NCBI RefSeq assembly: GCF_963664735.1
Contig: NZ_OY761553.1
Span: 124,001 to 188,000, forward strand
DNA length: 64,000 nucleotides
Direction of reading: 5' to 3'
Source of the DNA: an uncultured Cohaesibacter sp.
Lineage (GTDB): Bacteria > Pseudomonadota > Alphaproteobacteria > Rhizobiales > Cohaesibacteraceae
Within the stretch, counting starts at the first letter, position 1. The number at the start of each line of letters is the position of its first letter. Of the stretch, positions 52,372 through 61,413 are shown in pieces. Position numbers and translations under genes: made by a program. The notes under the pieces are model-generated. The model had not been told where the DNA came from. It saw only the letters and a list, made by a program, of their open reading frames with translations, and made no database searches.

Positions 52372-53694
52372 TTATTTCAAGAGCTTTGCCATGCCTTCTT
52401 TGGCTTCGGCAAGAGCGTCGTCAAGGCTTTTCACGTCGCCCCAATAGCCGGTGAAGGCTTTTGCCTGAAGCTCATAGACGGAAAGAGCTTTTGCAGAGGT
52501 TGCTCCACGCATCACATAACCATACTGGGAAGCGTAGCTGCCCAATGGTACAAGATCAGGGCGTTCGGAAGCGACAGCATCAAGTGCCGGACCTGTGAGG
52601 CCCGGAGCGCCGCCTGCCTTGGCATAGATTTCCATTGCATCGGCAGAAGCAAGCCACTTGAGGAACTTCTGGGCGCCTTCCTTGTTCTTGCCTGACTTGT
52701 TGATACCAAGTCCCAATCCGTGAACGTGGGTGAAGCGGCCTTCCGGCCCTGCTGGAGGCGCCATCGTTTTGGTTACACTGGCAACGACCGGGTTCTTGTC
52801 TTTGTCGAGCAGATCGCCTGCTGCAGCGTTCCATTGCAACATGGTTGCAACCTGACCTGAGCCGAAGGCTGCGTTTGCTTCAGGGAACTCGTATGACAGG
52901 GAGTCGTTTGGTGTTGCACCGGCGTCGAGAAGCATGCGGTACATTTTTAGGCCCGTCTTGTAAGCTTCTGAATCGACGGTGATATTGCCGTCAGCATCCA
53001 TCCAGTCGGCACCATAGGAGCGCGGCAGTGACTGGAAGACCATCATGTTGAACAGCAGGTTCTTCATCTGAAGAACGGTGCCGTAGCGGGTTGGGCTTTT
53101 GCTGTTTACGGCTTTGGTGAAGTAAAGAGCTGTGGCAGCCCAGTCTTCCCATGTCCAGTCTTCAGGTTTTTTTGGCTCTAGGCTTTTACCAAGATATTTT
53201 TCGGAAATCTTGGCGTAGGTTTCTTTGGCGGCGTCATCGGACAGCAATGTGTCGATGAGGTCGCTGCGGTAATACATAAAGTGCAGGGAAAGGTCGGTTG
53301 GCACGCCATACTGTTTGCCTTCATACTGCATGGTGCTCAGGACAGCATCACCGAAGACGTCTTTGGCGCCGGCGCCAAGATCGATCGGCTCCATGAAGGG
53401 GGCATAGCGACCGATTGAATAGGTGGCAATCAGGTTGACGTCGAAAGCATCGGTGTTGGCGGCAAGGTCGGCAGCCAGTTTGTCGTAAAAGCCATCGCGG
53501 CTGAAGAACAGCAGGTCAACCTTGTTTTCGTCCGAGACGTCCGGTAGGGCATTGTAGGCTTTGGCTGCTGCGCGCAAGGCGGTTTCTTCGGGCCCGCCGG
53601 GCCATCCCAAAACGGTAACCGCAGCCTGTGCGGTCATGGAAGCCGTGCTCAAGGCACCCAAAAGCACTGCTGGTAACAGATATCGTAATTTCAT
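52372..53694 (-). CDS. Extracellular sugar-binding protein (amino-sugar ABC importer)
   Basis: CUT1 substrate-binding protein, 440 residues. The signal peptide is about 24 residues (LLPAVLLGALSTASMTAQA, then AVTVLGWPGG). Features include LFFSRDGFYDKLAADLAANTDAFDVNLI and KPEDWTWEDWAATALYFT in outline. AGAGGAGAATATA precedes ATG 53694. Genes around it point to N-acetylglucosamine, N-acetylmannosamine or a chitin/sialic-acid-derived sugar. Confidence 0.92.
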   Translation of the reverse strand: MKLRYLLPAVLLGALSTASMTAQAAVTVLGWPGGPEETALRAAAKAYNALPDVSDENKVDLLFFSRDGFYDKLAADLAANTDAFDVNLIATYSIGRYAPFMEPIDLGAGAKDVFGDAVLSTMQYEGKQYGVPTDLSLHFMYYRSDLIDTLLSDDAAKETYAKISEKYLGKSLEPKKPEDWTWEDWAATALYFTKAVNSKSPTRYGTVLQMKNLLFNMMVFQSLPRSYGADWMDADGNITVDSEAYKTGLKMYRMLLDAGATPNDSLSYEFPEANAAFGSGQVATMLQWNAAAGDLLDKDKNPVVASVTKTMAPPAGPEGRFTHVHGLGLGINKSGKNKEGAQKFLKWLASADAMEIYAKAGGAPGLTGPALDAVASERPDLVPLGSYASQYGYVMRGATSAKALSVYELQAKAFTGYWGDVKSLDDALAEAKEGMAKLLK

Positions 53695-53809
53695 TATATT
53701 CTCCTCTGTAGCGTATGTCTTGTTGCTCAATTTGTTCCCACCCCTTCCGGTTGATCATCAGAATTCTTGCCTGATATTATTGATTGAAAGGGAGATGAAA
53801 TTTACATGT

Positions 53810-54709
53810 TCACGTCCGATCTGCTGCAAACTGCAAGGCGCCAAATAGAGGGCTATCCTGACCGAGTTCTGCGGGTTTTAGCTGGACGTGAAACAGGTCT
53901 GGCTCTTCGCTGGAAAGAAACCTGGATACGCAATCCAAATAGCCGTCGGCCAATCCGACGCTTCCGCCAATAACAATCCGGTCGAGGCCCAGAATGGCCC
54001 GAAGGTTGGCGCATAACTCGGCTATGGAGCGGGCGGATTGTTCGACCACCTTGGTGGCCCATGGTGTGCCTTTGTGCCAGAGGGCAAAAACTTCGGGCGC
54101 GTCGATAGGGTGTCCAGCCAGTTCTGAGCCGTAGCGGGCAATGGCCCGGCCGCTGGCAATGGATTCCATCGTTCCCAATCGTCCGGAACCACAATGCTGA
54201 TTGCCACCTCGTGCGCTGGTAAAGCCGATATGTCCGGCCAGTCCGTCTTCTGATTGCAGCAGATCGCCGTTGACGATCAGGCCGCCACCAACCCCGGTGG
54301 AGACCGTGATATAGGCCATGCTTGTGGAGCCGACACCGGCTCCGAATTTATACTCGCCTAATGCTGCGGCTGCGGCATCATTTATGAGTGCCACCGGGCC
54401 GGAAAAGCGCTCGCTGGCCACTGTCTGCAAGTTAGGGCCGGTCAGGTTGGAGAGAGTGGATTTATTGACCGCGATCCAGCTTCCATCTTTGGTGACGCGT
54501 CCTGTCAAAGCCACGCCGATCGGGCTGCCTGCAACATGGCCCACCTGTTGCAAGAGGCTTTCCATGCAATCGAGCTGACTTTGTATATCTGCCTGTCCAA
54601 CTGTCTCCGCACGAGCCCGAACAACGATCTCGCCGTCAGCGAAGCGCGCGGCTGCAATCTTTGTTCCGCCGACATCAAGGCCAGTACCACTGAGATGATT
54701 GGCAATCAT
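53810..54709 (-). CDS. nanK: ROK-family N-acetylmannosamine/N-acetylglucosamine kinase (NanK-like)
   Basis: ROK sugar kinase of 299 residues that should phosphorylate ManNAc (or GlcNAc) at O6. The N-terminal phosphate loop LDVGGTKIAAARF and the ATP-site element VSTGVGGGLIVNGDLL are present. The usual zinc motif CGCGxxGCxE reads CGSGRLGTME, losing two of three cysteines, so this is a zinc-free ROK variant. It lies between nanE and the binding-protein gene, which supports the NanK name. Confidence 0.87.
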   Translation of the reverse strand: MIANHLSGTGLDVGGTKIAAARFADGEIVVRARAETVGQADIQSQLDCMESLLQQVGHVAGSPIGVALTGRVTKDGSWIAVNKSTLSNLTGPNLQTVASERFSGPVALINDAAAAALGEYKFGAGVGSTSMAYITVSTGVGGGLIVNGDLLQSEDGLAGHIGFTSARGGNQHCGSGRLGTMESIASGRAIARYGSELAGHPIDAPEVFALWHKGTPWATKVVEQSARSIAELCANLRAILGLDRIVIGGSVGLADGYLDCVSRFLSSEEPDLFHVQLKPAELGQDSPLFGALQFAADRT

Positions 54710-54775
54710 GGATAAATGCTCGCTTTCAGTTGACTTCGTTGCGGCTAACAGTTGGCAGATATCGCTTCATAAAGA

Positions 54776-55483
54776 TCAGTCCTTCTTGGCCGCGTTGACG
54801 GCCTTGGAAAAGAGCTCTGTCATCAGTTCAAGACGGGTGAGGGCAGATCCAACGGTGACGCAGTCTGCGCCGTGCTCGATTGCCGCCTGACATAGCTCCG
54901 GCGTTGAAAATCGGCCTTCCGCAACAACGAAGCAATCCATTTTGGCAACCGTCTCTAGCAGTGGAAAATCAGGCTCTTCGGGAATTGGGGTTTCGCCAGT
55001 ATAGCCGGATAAAGTTGTTCCGATGATGTCGGCACCATCGCGCAGGCAGTCAATCGCTTCCTGCTCATTGGAAAGGTCGGCCATAACGAGGCAGCCATGG
55101 TCATGGGCTGCCTTTGCCAACTCGGCAAAGCTGTGAGGGCGAGGTCGTGCCGTGCCGTCAATTGCGATGATGTCCGCTCCGGCCTTGGCCAAACCTTCGA
55201 CATCTTCGAACAGCGTCGTGATGCGGACTGGCCATTCATCAAAGTCTCGCTTGACGATCCCGACGATGGGGGTGTTTGGAAGAGCGGTGCGCACTGCGGC
55301 AAGCCTTTTGGCTCCTTCGATCCGAAGCCCTTGAGCGCCTCCATCCACGGCAGCTGAGGCCATCGCTACCACGACTGAATCATGATCCATTGCCCCGCCG
55401 TCAACTGGTTGCACCGAAACAATGAGGCCGTCTTGAAGCGCCTCCAGAATTCCAGCTTTGGTATCAATTACAGTTCCCGTCAT
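54776..55483 (-). CDS. nanE: N-acetylmannosamine-6-phosphate 2-epimerase NanE
   Basis: TIM-barrel epimerase converting ManNAc-6-P to GlcNAc-6-P, 235 residues. Family elements: LIVSVQPVDGGAMD, QGLRIEGAKRLAAVR, IVGIVKRDF, AGADIIAIDGTARPRP and VAEGRFSTPELC. ATG 55483 follows AGGAAACCTG; a 54-codon upstream extension runs through AT-rich operator DNA and is rejected. It is the first gene of the amino-sugar operon. No nanA lyase is present, so free ManNAc may be the substrate. Confidence 0.93.
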   Translation of the reverse strand: MTGTVIDTKAGILEALQDGLIVSVQPVDGGAMDHDSVVVAMASAAVDGGAQGLRIEGAKRLAAVRTALPNTPIVGIVKRDFDEWPVRITTLFEDVEGLAKAGADIIAIDGTARPRPHSFAELAKAAHDHGCLVMADLSNEQEAIDCLRDGADIIGTTLSGYTGETPIPEEPDFPLLETVAKMDCFVVAEGRFSTPELCQAAIEHGADCVTVGSALTRLELMTELFSKAVNAAKKD

Positions 55484-55815
55484 CAGGTTTCCTAAGCATT
55501 TTAAAAATTGAATTGGCACATGATCGTGCCTGTCTTTGCTCTGACCATATTCCCGAAAATTAATTTTGACAATAATATCTTTTGAAAATAATTTAGTTTG
55601 ACAATAAATTATTATTTTGAAATTATTACAGGGTGTCAGCCCCATCGGAATTGACCCGCAATGCAGATGAGGCCGGTTTGCTGGCGAGGGCGATTCAACG
55701 GGATGGGTGCAAAAGATCTGCCAAGTGCATTTAGATCTTTCGCCCGCTATGCAACTGATTCAGAATGAACGATCTCGAATCCGATCAAGCCAACCTGATA
55801 GTGGTAACTGAATAG
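55484..55815. promoter_or_regulatory. Divergent nanE/RpiR control region with tandem AT-rich repeats
   Basis: Two imperfect direct repeats begin TTTGACAATAA at 55565 and 55597, 32 bases apart, each followed by a TTTTGAAA-type half near 55580 and 55614. Between them, ATAATTTA (55588-55595) and TAAATTAT (55605-55612) form a perfect 8-9-8 inverted repeat. These are the best candidate sites for the RpiR regulator at 55816. The rest, to 55815, shows nothing else. Confidence 0.5.
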
Positions 55816-56658
55816 ATGAACCAAGGTACGACCCCAGTTCTTTCGGAACTTCGCTTCAACAGTGCGGATTTAACGCCGAAACTGCGCAAGATCGCCCAGT
55901 TCATCAATCAAAATCCGGTCGAAGTGACAACGATGTCCGTCGATGAGCTAGCGGCGAGCGCCAATATCAGTGTTGCGACCATATATCGATTTTGCAGAGA
56001 GCTTGGTTATCAGAATTTCTCCCAGCTCAAACTTGCGATTGCCAAGGAAATCTCGGTCGAGAATGCCTTGAAGGCTGATGCCGAGAATGGCGAAGTTGAG
56101 AATGACACGCATCGATTTGCTGATTACGTTATGGGACTGGAAGCCACTCGTGATTTGCTGGACATCAAGAAGATTGACGAAATCGCTGATTTGATCGTTT
56201 CTGCACGACGCATCATTATCGTCGCTGTGGGCGCTTCCTCTGTTGCAGCGACCTTCATGCATTACAAATTGATGCGGGCGGGTCTTATGAGTCACCGGCC
56301 GACAGACATGCATTTGGCAACCATGCTGGCTTCAAATGTTGATGAACGGGATTTGATCATCGCCTTTTCCGCGTCAGGCGGAACGCGTGACATCATTGAT
56401 GTTCTCAAGATCGGACGGCGGAGCAATGCCTGTATCGTTGGTGTCACCGGGCGAAGACGCAACGCCGTGGCCGATTTAAGCAGCCATCATTTGCTTGCGG
56501 TGGCGTCTGATAGCCCAATTACCAGTGGGTCAGGCCTGTCTGTCATCAGCCAGATTTCTGTGGCTGACACGATTTATGAAACGCTTTACTGGCGTGATCC
56601 CAACGTGCGGAAAAGAATCGATCTTGCGACCGATTCCGTCATTTACAAGCATGTCTGA
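55816..56658 (+). CDS. RpiR/MurR-family regulator of the amino-sugar operon
   Basis: Predicted repressor, 280 residues, with an N-terminal RpiR helix-turn-helix (VDELAASANISVATIYRFCRELGY near residues 43-66) and a C-terminal SIS domain (IIVAVGASSVAATFMHYKLMRAG; IAFSASGGTRDIIDV). Divergent from nanE, so ManNAc-6-P or GlcNAc-6-P is the likely effector, by analogy with NanR/MurR members. The ribosome site is weak. Confidence 0.88.
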   Translation: MNQGTTPVLSELRFNSADLTPKLRKIAQFINQNPVEVTTMSVDELAASANISVATIYRFCRELGYQNFSQLKLAIAKEISVENALKADAENGEVENDTHRFADYVMGLEATRDLLDIKKIDEIADLIVSARRIIIVAVGASSVAATFMHYKLMRAGLMSHRPTDMHLATMLASNVDERDLIIAFSASGGTRDIIDVLKIGRRSNACIVGVTGRRRNAVADLSSHHLLAVASDSPITSGSGLSVISQISVADTIYETLYWRDPNVRKRIDLATDSVIYKHV

Positions 56659-56661
56659 TCG

Positions 56662-56679
56662 CCAGAGCATTTGCTCTGG
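56662..56679. terminator. Hairpin between convergent RpiR and inositol-phosphatase genes
   Basis: CCAGAGC, ATTT, GCTCTGG: perfect 7-bp stem (56662-56668 with 56673-56679) in a 41-base convergent gap, with only a weak T-rich tail. Confidence 0.55.
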
Positions 56680-56699
56680 TCATTGCCGCTCAATCTTTC

Positions 56700-57488
56700 T
56701 CATTTGACGATGGATGAAAGTGCATCAAGTTGTACTTTTAGAAATGGTGCACCAACCAAGACCGGACTGTTTTTAAGGCTCGTGCTCATTTCTTGGCCTT
56801 GTCGGATAAGATTGCCCGTTTCTTCATTGATCAAAATCCCTGCCAGACAGTCCCAGGGATTGAGGTCTCCTTCGAAATACCCGTCAACTTTTCCTTCTGC
56901 CACTTGCGTTAGCGCGATTGCTGCTGCGCCGGGGCGTCTGTGGTCTATCAGTTGTTCATCAAGATAAGTGATGGCGTCGATATAGATGGAGAGGGGGATG
57001 CGTCGGGAGTGCCCAAGGGCCATAACCGGATTGGTCGGAGCTTCTTTGCCAGATTTTCCCTTTGGCAGTTCTTCTCCATTTCTATATGCCCCAAAAGCCC
57101 TGCGGCAGTGAAAGAGCCTGTCTCGGCAAGGATCGTAGATCACGCCGATTTCGCAAATGCCGTTTTTGACGCAAGCGATCGAAACTCCCCAGTTGTCCAG
57201 ATCACGAATGAAGTTGGCTGTTCCATCAATCGGATCAACAACCCAAATAACGTCGCTGGTTGATTCTGTGGGGGCCAGTTCTTCGCCCAATATGCCATCC
57301 CGAGGGAATTGCGCAAAAATCTGTTCCCGAATGAAGCTTTCGACTTCGCGATCTGCCATGGTGACAAAGTCGAGGGCTCCCTTGGTTTCAATTTGTATGG
57401 AGCCGTTCTTCAGATCTTCCAATCGCTTGAGAGCGAGAATTCCAGCTTCACGAGCCAGAGACATGGCGAGTTTATAGCGTTCTTGCAT
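56700..57488 (-). CDS. Inositol-monophosphatase-family phosphatase
   Basis: Mg2+-dependent, Li+-sensitive-type sugar/inositol phosphatase, 262 residues. The metal site is complete: E in GILGEELAP, then WVVDPIDGTANFIRDLDNW, and the late NPWDCLAGILINEETG (third metal Asp). GGAAAAATCG precedes the ATG. It is the last gene of the phosphodiesterase/ABC operon and could dephosphorylate inositol phosphate, glycerol phosphate or a similar product of the GDPD step. A 3'(2'),5'-bisphosphate nucleotidase role is the main alternative. Confidence 0.9.
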   Translation of the reverse strand: MQERYKLAMSLAREAGILALKRLEDLKNGSIQIETKGALDFVTMADREVESFIREQIFAQFPRDGILGEELAPTESTSDVIWVVDPIDGTANFIRDLDNWGVSIACVKNGICEIGVIYDPCRDRLFHCRRAFGAYRNGEELPKGKSGKEAPTNPVMALGHSRRIPLSIYIDAITYLDEQLIDHRRPGAAAIALTQVAEGKVDGYFEGDLNPWDCLAGILINEETGNLIRQGQEMSTSLKNSPVLVGAPFLKVQLDALSSIVK

Positions 57489-57512
57489 CGATTTTTCCTG
57501 GATGCTTTGATT

Positions 57513-58535
57513 TTATAGTTGCTTTGTTGTTTTTCGCACAATCAGCTCGACCGGCAAGACGCAATTGGTTGCTGGGCTGTTGGGATTTGAAAAACGGTTT
57601 AGCAGCGCTTGAACAACCGCTTTTGCGAGCTTTTCAGTATCCTGCTTGATCGTGGTCAACGCATATCCCTGCCAGGAAGACTGGCGAATGTCGTCGCAGC
57701 CGATGATTTGAATGTCATCGGGAACTTTGAGAGTTTGATCAAGACGCAATTGGTCCAGAACTCCAAGAGCCATGTAATCGGTAATGCAGAAAATTCCATC
57801 AACCGATTTCTCCGATGCCAGCATTTCTTTGACGGCCTCGGCCCCACCTTCATAATTTTGGAAGCTGCCTGAAAATATCTCTACAGGTTGGTCGCAAAGG
57901 CTTTGAGCCATTTGCACAAAGGCGGATTGCCTTGCCTGCAATGAGAATGAGGGCTTATCAGACGTGATGAGTGCCATATGGCGGCAACCGTTTTTAATAA
58001 GGGTTTGGGCTGCAATATGACCGCAGCTCTCATTATCCATCAAAATGCGATCCACTGGCGCGTCGATGCCGCGTTTGTTCACCAGCACCACTGGCACGCC
58101 GAGCGAAACGCATTCCTGGCATATGGCTTGCGGGGGTGTATCCGACGTCACGATAACGCCGGAAACGCTATATTCAAGCAGCAGGCCGATCACATGAGAC
58201 GGATCTTCGGTTGCTTCGGCGGGCATGAGAATGGGGCGGAAGTTTTCCCGGATCAGGTGGCGCGTGATCTGCTCGATTTGCTCAACGCGGAAGGGATTGT
58301 CCATATTGGCAGCAACAATGCCAACCAGATCTGATCGTTTGTTGGTCAGGCTTCTGGCCAATTGATTGACACGGTAGCCCAATTCGGCTGCGGCCTTCAT
58401 GACTTTTTCGCGCGTTTCCGGTGCAACGCTGGCTCCGGGTGTGAAGCTGCGAGAGACTGCAGATCGCGATACTCCCGCTCTACGTGCGACATCAACAGAT
58501 GTTACCGCCCTTGACTTGTCTTCATCGCTCTTCAT
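57513..58535 (-). CDS. LacI-family transcriptional regulator
   Basis: Regulator of 340 residues. The LacI helix-turn-helix is VTSVDVARRAGVSRSAVSRSF with the hinge-side NQLARSLTNKRSDLVGIV, followed by a periplasmic-binding-protein-like sensor domain. ATG 58535 forms an ATGA overlap with the 57-codon gene upstream; the frame is open further but is meaningless there. Probably controls its own operon in response to the imported solute. Confidence 0.92.
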   Translation of the reverse strand: MKSDEDKSRAVTSVDVARRAGVSRSAVSRSFTPGASVAPETREKVMKAAAELGYRVNQLARSLTNKRSDLVGIVAANMDNPFRVEQIEQITRHLIRENFRPILMPAEATEDPSHVIGLLLEYSVSGVIVTSDTPPQAICQECVSLGVPVVLVNKRGIDAPVDRILMDNESCGHIAAQTLIKNGCRHMALITSDKPSFSLQARQSAFVQMAQSLCDQPVEIFSGSFQNYEGGAEAVKEMLASEKSVDGIFCITDYMALGVLDQLRLDQTLKVPDDIQIIGCDDIRQSSWQGYALTTIKQDTEKLAKAVVQALLNRFSNPNSPATNCVLPVELIVRKTTKQL

Positions 58536-58705
58536 ATGCCGATGGTCTTTCCACTGACAGCCATTTGACTGCGTTGCCAGACATCTTTCCATAAATGGGG
58601 ATTGTCCAGATTCACCATGTCTGAGGCAAGGGAAATAATATCGTCCATGGCCCTGATAGCATCGCTCAAAGTGTCGCGCATGGTGTCGTTGACAGTATCG
58701 ATCAT
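58532..58705 (-). CDS. 57-residue protein wedged between GDPD and LacI genes
   Basis: A short frame overlaps both neighbours by ATGA: ATG 58705 with the GDPD stop, and its TGA with the LacI ATG. It would encode a helical, partly acidic peptide (MIDTVNDTMRDTLSDAIRAM at the start, then WKDVWQRSQMAVSGKTIGI at the end). Exact fit in the only gap of a fully coupled operon and C/G-rich third positions argue that it is translated. I recognise no family. Confidence 0.6.
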   Translation of the reverse strand: MIDTVNDTMRDTLSDAIRAMDDIISLASDMVNLDNPHLWKDVWQRSQMAVSGKTIGI

Positions 58706-59508
58706 GTCTCTGGTCCCTCCTGCCCGGCAAGCTTCGCCGTAGACGCGGAACAGGATGCCAGCAATTCGGGACGGTTGGAACAGACGCCAATGACGTTCTT
58801 CTGCATGATCTCTCTAATGACAACAGGACGTTCTTCATGCCAGAGAACAATAGGCAGCGCTTCCTCTTCAGCCCGCGACATGAGCGATGGGGTCAGCAGT
58901 GTGTCCGGCCGATCACTTGCACGTTCCCAACATAGGTGAATGATATCTGCGCGGGCAACCTTTGCCACTTCAAACGGGTCGTAGCCATTGGCTATCAGGC
59001 TCGACAGAGGATAAGGACAGTTTTGCTCTGCCAGTTCTGTAACATAGTCGGGGATGAAAGAGCCCAGCGCGGCAAAGCCGAAATGCTTTTCCTGCAGTAG
59101 CTTGAGGGTCGTCAAGTTCGAGCCTTGGCCCTTGATTTCGATATAAAGCCCGGTTTCCAGATGATCGGCCAACAGGATGACCTCTTCCAGCGTCGGAACA
59201 TGCACATTCTCAAGACTTTCCAGCTGAGCCAATGTCAGCTCTGAAATGCGTGCGTCAACATCGAAGACCCGTTCCAGATGATCATCATGGTTGATCACCG
59301 GAATGCCATCTGCCGTGTTATGGACATCAAGCTCCCACATGTCTGCACCTAAACGGGAGGCAAGCTCAAAAGCGTCAAGACTATTCTCCTGCGCGTGATC
59401 ACTGGCGCCGCGGTGGGCGATGATCATCGGGCCGCCATGTCTGCTTGCCGGATTGCCATGTTGGTCTAAAGGCCAGCCAAGGCGCTCGATCTTTTTCTTG
59501 AAGTGCAT
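58702..59508 (-). CDS. Glycerophosphodiester phosphodiesterase
   Basis: GDPD-fold enzyme cleaving glycerophosphodiesters to sn-glycerol-3-phosphate and an alcohol, 268 residues. The catalytic pattern is clear: IAHRGASDHAQENSLDAFELA, then GADMWELDVHNTADGIPVINHD, with the later YIEIKGQG. No signal peptide, so it acts in the cytosol on imported substrate, like UgpQ. ATG 59508 shares a base with the ATPase stop (TAATG). Confidence 0.92.
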   Translation of the reverse strand: MHFKKKIERLGWPLDQHGNPASRHGGPMIIAHRGASDHAQENSLDAFELASRLGADMWELDVHNTADGIPVINHDDHLERVFDVDARISELTLAQLESLENVHVPTLEEVILLADHLETGLYIEIKGQGSNLTTLKLLQEKHFGFAALGSFIPDYVTELAEQNCPYPLSSLIANGYDPFEVAKVARADIIHLCWERASDRPDTLLTPSLMSRAEEEALPIVLWHEERPVVIREIMQKNVIGVCSNRPELLASCSASTAKLAGQEGPET

Positions 59509-60566
59509 TACAGCCGACTTCCTTCCTGATCAAATACCAGCAACTTGCTGCTATCGAGCGGCCAGTTGACCTGATCTCCCAGGGAGACATCATTGCGCAC
59601 CTGTTGAATGGATCGGATTACGGCACCACCAGACATGGTTATATCATAGAGGTTTTCGCGGCCTTGCGTCTCGATGAAGGAAATCTTTCCGGAAATGCTT
59701 GCTTCCCCCTTGGTGCCAACCAGCTCTGGACGGACACCTATGCGCAGGGGCGTTGAGGAGTTCAACTCGGAAAGGTGGGGGGGCAATGGCAGGGTGATTT
59801 CTGAATTGGCAAGAGCAACCTTTCCGCCGGTGGCAACCCCTTCCAGAAAGGCAATGGGGGGATTGCCGAGAAAACCAGCCACGAAATCATTCTTGGGATT
59901 GTTATACATGTCGGTTGGCGTATCGATCTGCAGGATCTTGCCATCTTTCATGATGGCGATGCGATCGCACATGGACATGGCCTCGACCTGATCATGGGTG
60001 ACGAGGATTGCTGTAATGCCCGTTTCCTGCTGGATGCGCCGAATCTCGGAGCGCATTTCAAGGCGAAGCTTGGCGTCCAGATTAGCTAGAGGTTCGTCTA
60101 GCAGAAGGACGTCAGGCTTGCGAATAAGAGCGCGCGCCAAAGCCACGCGCTGCTGCTGGCCACCGGACAATTGGGCTGGCTTGCGCTTGAGCAGCTCTGG
60201 GATGTGCACCAGCTCGGCAATGGCCTTTACTTGCCGCTCAATTTCTTTTTTGTCCAGCTTGCGTATGGTCAGCGGGAAGGCGATGTTTTCGAACACTGAC
60301 ATATGCGGATAGAGGGCGTAATTCTGGAACACGACGCCGACATTGCGCGATTGTGCATTGGTGTGTGTCACATCGCGCTCGCCAAACAGGATGCGTCCGC
60401 CGGAGACCTGATGAATGCCGCAGATGGCAAACAGGGTGGTGGATTTGCCACAGCCGGAAGGGCCGAGCAGGGCGATCATTTCGCCGTCTGCGATCTGAAG
60501 GTCCATGTTGTCGATGACGATAGTTTCGCCGAAGCTTTTGGAAAATTTGTCAAGCGTGATACGCAT
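59508..60566 (-). CDS. ABC transporter ATP-binding protein (UgpC-like)
   Basis: CUT1 ATPase, 352 residues. Walker [10 protein letters not shown], signature LSGGQQQRVALARALI, Walker B VLLLDEPLANLDA and a C-terminal regulatory domain. It overlaps both neighbours by one base. UgpC family membership fits the adjacent phosphodiesterase. Confidence 0.94.
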   Translation of the reverse strand: MRITLDKFSKSFGETIVIDNMDLQIADGEMIALLGPSGCGKSTTLFAICGIHQVSGGRILFGERDVTHTNAQSRNVGVVFQNYALYPHMSVFENIAFPLTIRKLDKKEIERQVKAIAELVHIPELLKRKPAQLSGGQQQRVALARALIRKPDVLLLDEPLANLDAKLRLEMRSEIRRIQQETGITAILVTHDQVEAMSMCDRIAIMKDGKILQIDTPTDMYNNPKNDFVAGFLGNPPIAFLEGVATGGKVALANSEITLPLPPHLSELNSSTPLRIGVRPELVGTKGEASISGKISFIETQGRENLYDITMSGGAVIRSIQQVRNDVSLGDQVNWPLDSSKLLVFDQEGSRL

Positions 60567-61402
60567 CAGCCCTTTGTGCCTCCGCCGTAGATGTTCATCA
60601 GCTTCTTGTTGAAGATGATGTAGAGAATGATAATCGGGATTACGTAGAAGAGCCCGATGGATTTGAAGAGATTAAAGTCGAAATGTTCGTTATCCTGAAT
60701 ATATTCGGCCAGCAACACCGAGAGCACCCGAACATTGGCGCTGGGGGCAAAGATCTGGGGTAGGAGATATTCCTTCCAGCCTTCCAGAAAGGTGAATACT
60801 CCCAGCGCGATAAGGGCTGGTTGCACCTGTGGCAGAATGAGACGGCGCCAGACCGTAAAGCGGCTGGCTCCATCCTGAATGCCTGCCATTTCGATTTCCC
60901 ATGGCACCGTGTCGTAAAAGCCTTTCATGATCCAGATGCCAAGCGGCAGCGTCAGCGCCGCCCGGATCAGGATAACCCCTGTCAAGGTGTCATAGAGCCC
61001 GACCATCTGCAGAGTGATGAAGAGGGCGATGACCAGCGTGATTGTGGGGAAGGCATGCAGGGTCATGATACCGGCCAGAAAGAAAGACCGGAACGGCATG
61101 TTGAGCCGCGATAGCGCGTAACCGGCCGTCAGGGAGACCACCAGCACAATAGCGGTCATGATCGTCGAGAAGAGGAAGGTGTTCCAGGTTGCCAGCCACA
61201 CGTCTCTTGCCCCATCCGCAGCGCTCCAGATAAAGCGCCAATGACTGAGGGTAAATTCATTCGGGATGAGAGACCCCGGCGCAGTGTTGGTAAGCGTGTC
61301 TATCACCAGATAGGCATACATGATGAGGGTAGGCAGTGACGTTACGCTGAGAAACAGCAGGATCGGCCACTTGTTGAAATTGCGGGACTGTTCGTTTTTC
61401 AT
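60566..61402 (-). CDS. ABC transporter permease, MalG/UgpE type
   Basis: CUT1 permease, 278 residues. The EAA loop reads EMAGIQDGASRFTVWRRLILPQ. N-terminal segment LLFLSVTSLPTLIMYAYLV. It starts 11 bases after the first permease and overlaps the ATPase start by one base. Confidence 0.92.
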   Translation of the reverse strand: MKNEQSRNFNKWPILLFLSVTSLPTLIMYAYLVIDTLTNTAPGSLIPNEFTLSHWRFIWSAADGARDVWLATWNTFLFSTIMTAIVLVVSLTAGYALSRLNMPFRSFFLAGIMTLHAFPTITLVIALFITLQMVGLYDTLTGVILIRAALTLPLGIWIMKGFYDTVPWEIEMAGIQDGASRFTVWRRLILPQVQPALIALGVFTFLEGWKEYLLPQIFAPSANVRVLSVLLAEYIQDNEHFDFNLFKSIGLFYVIPIIILYIIFNKKLMNIYGGGTKG

Positions 61403-61413
61403 GATCCAGCCTC

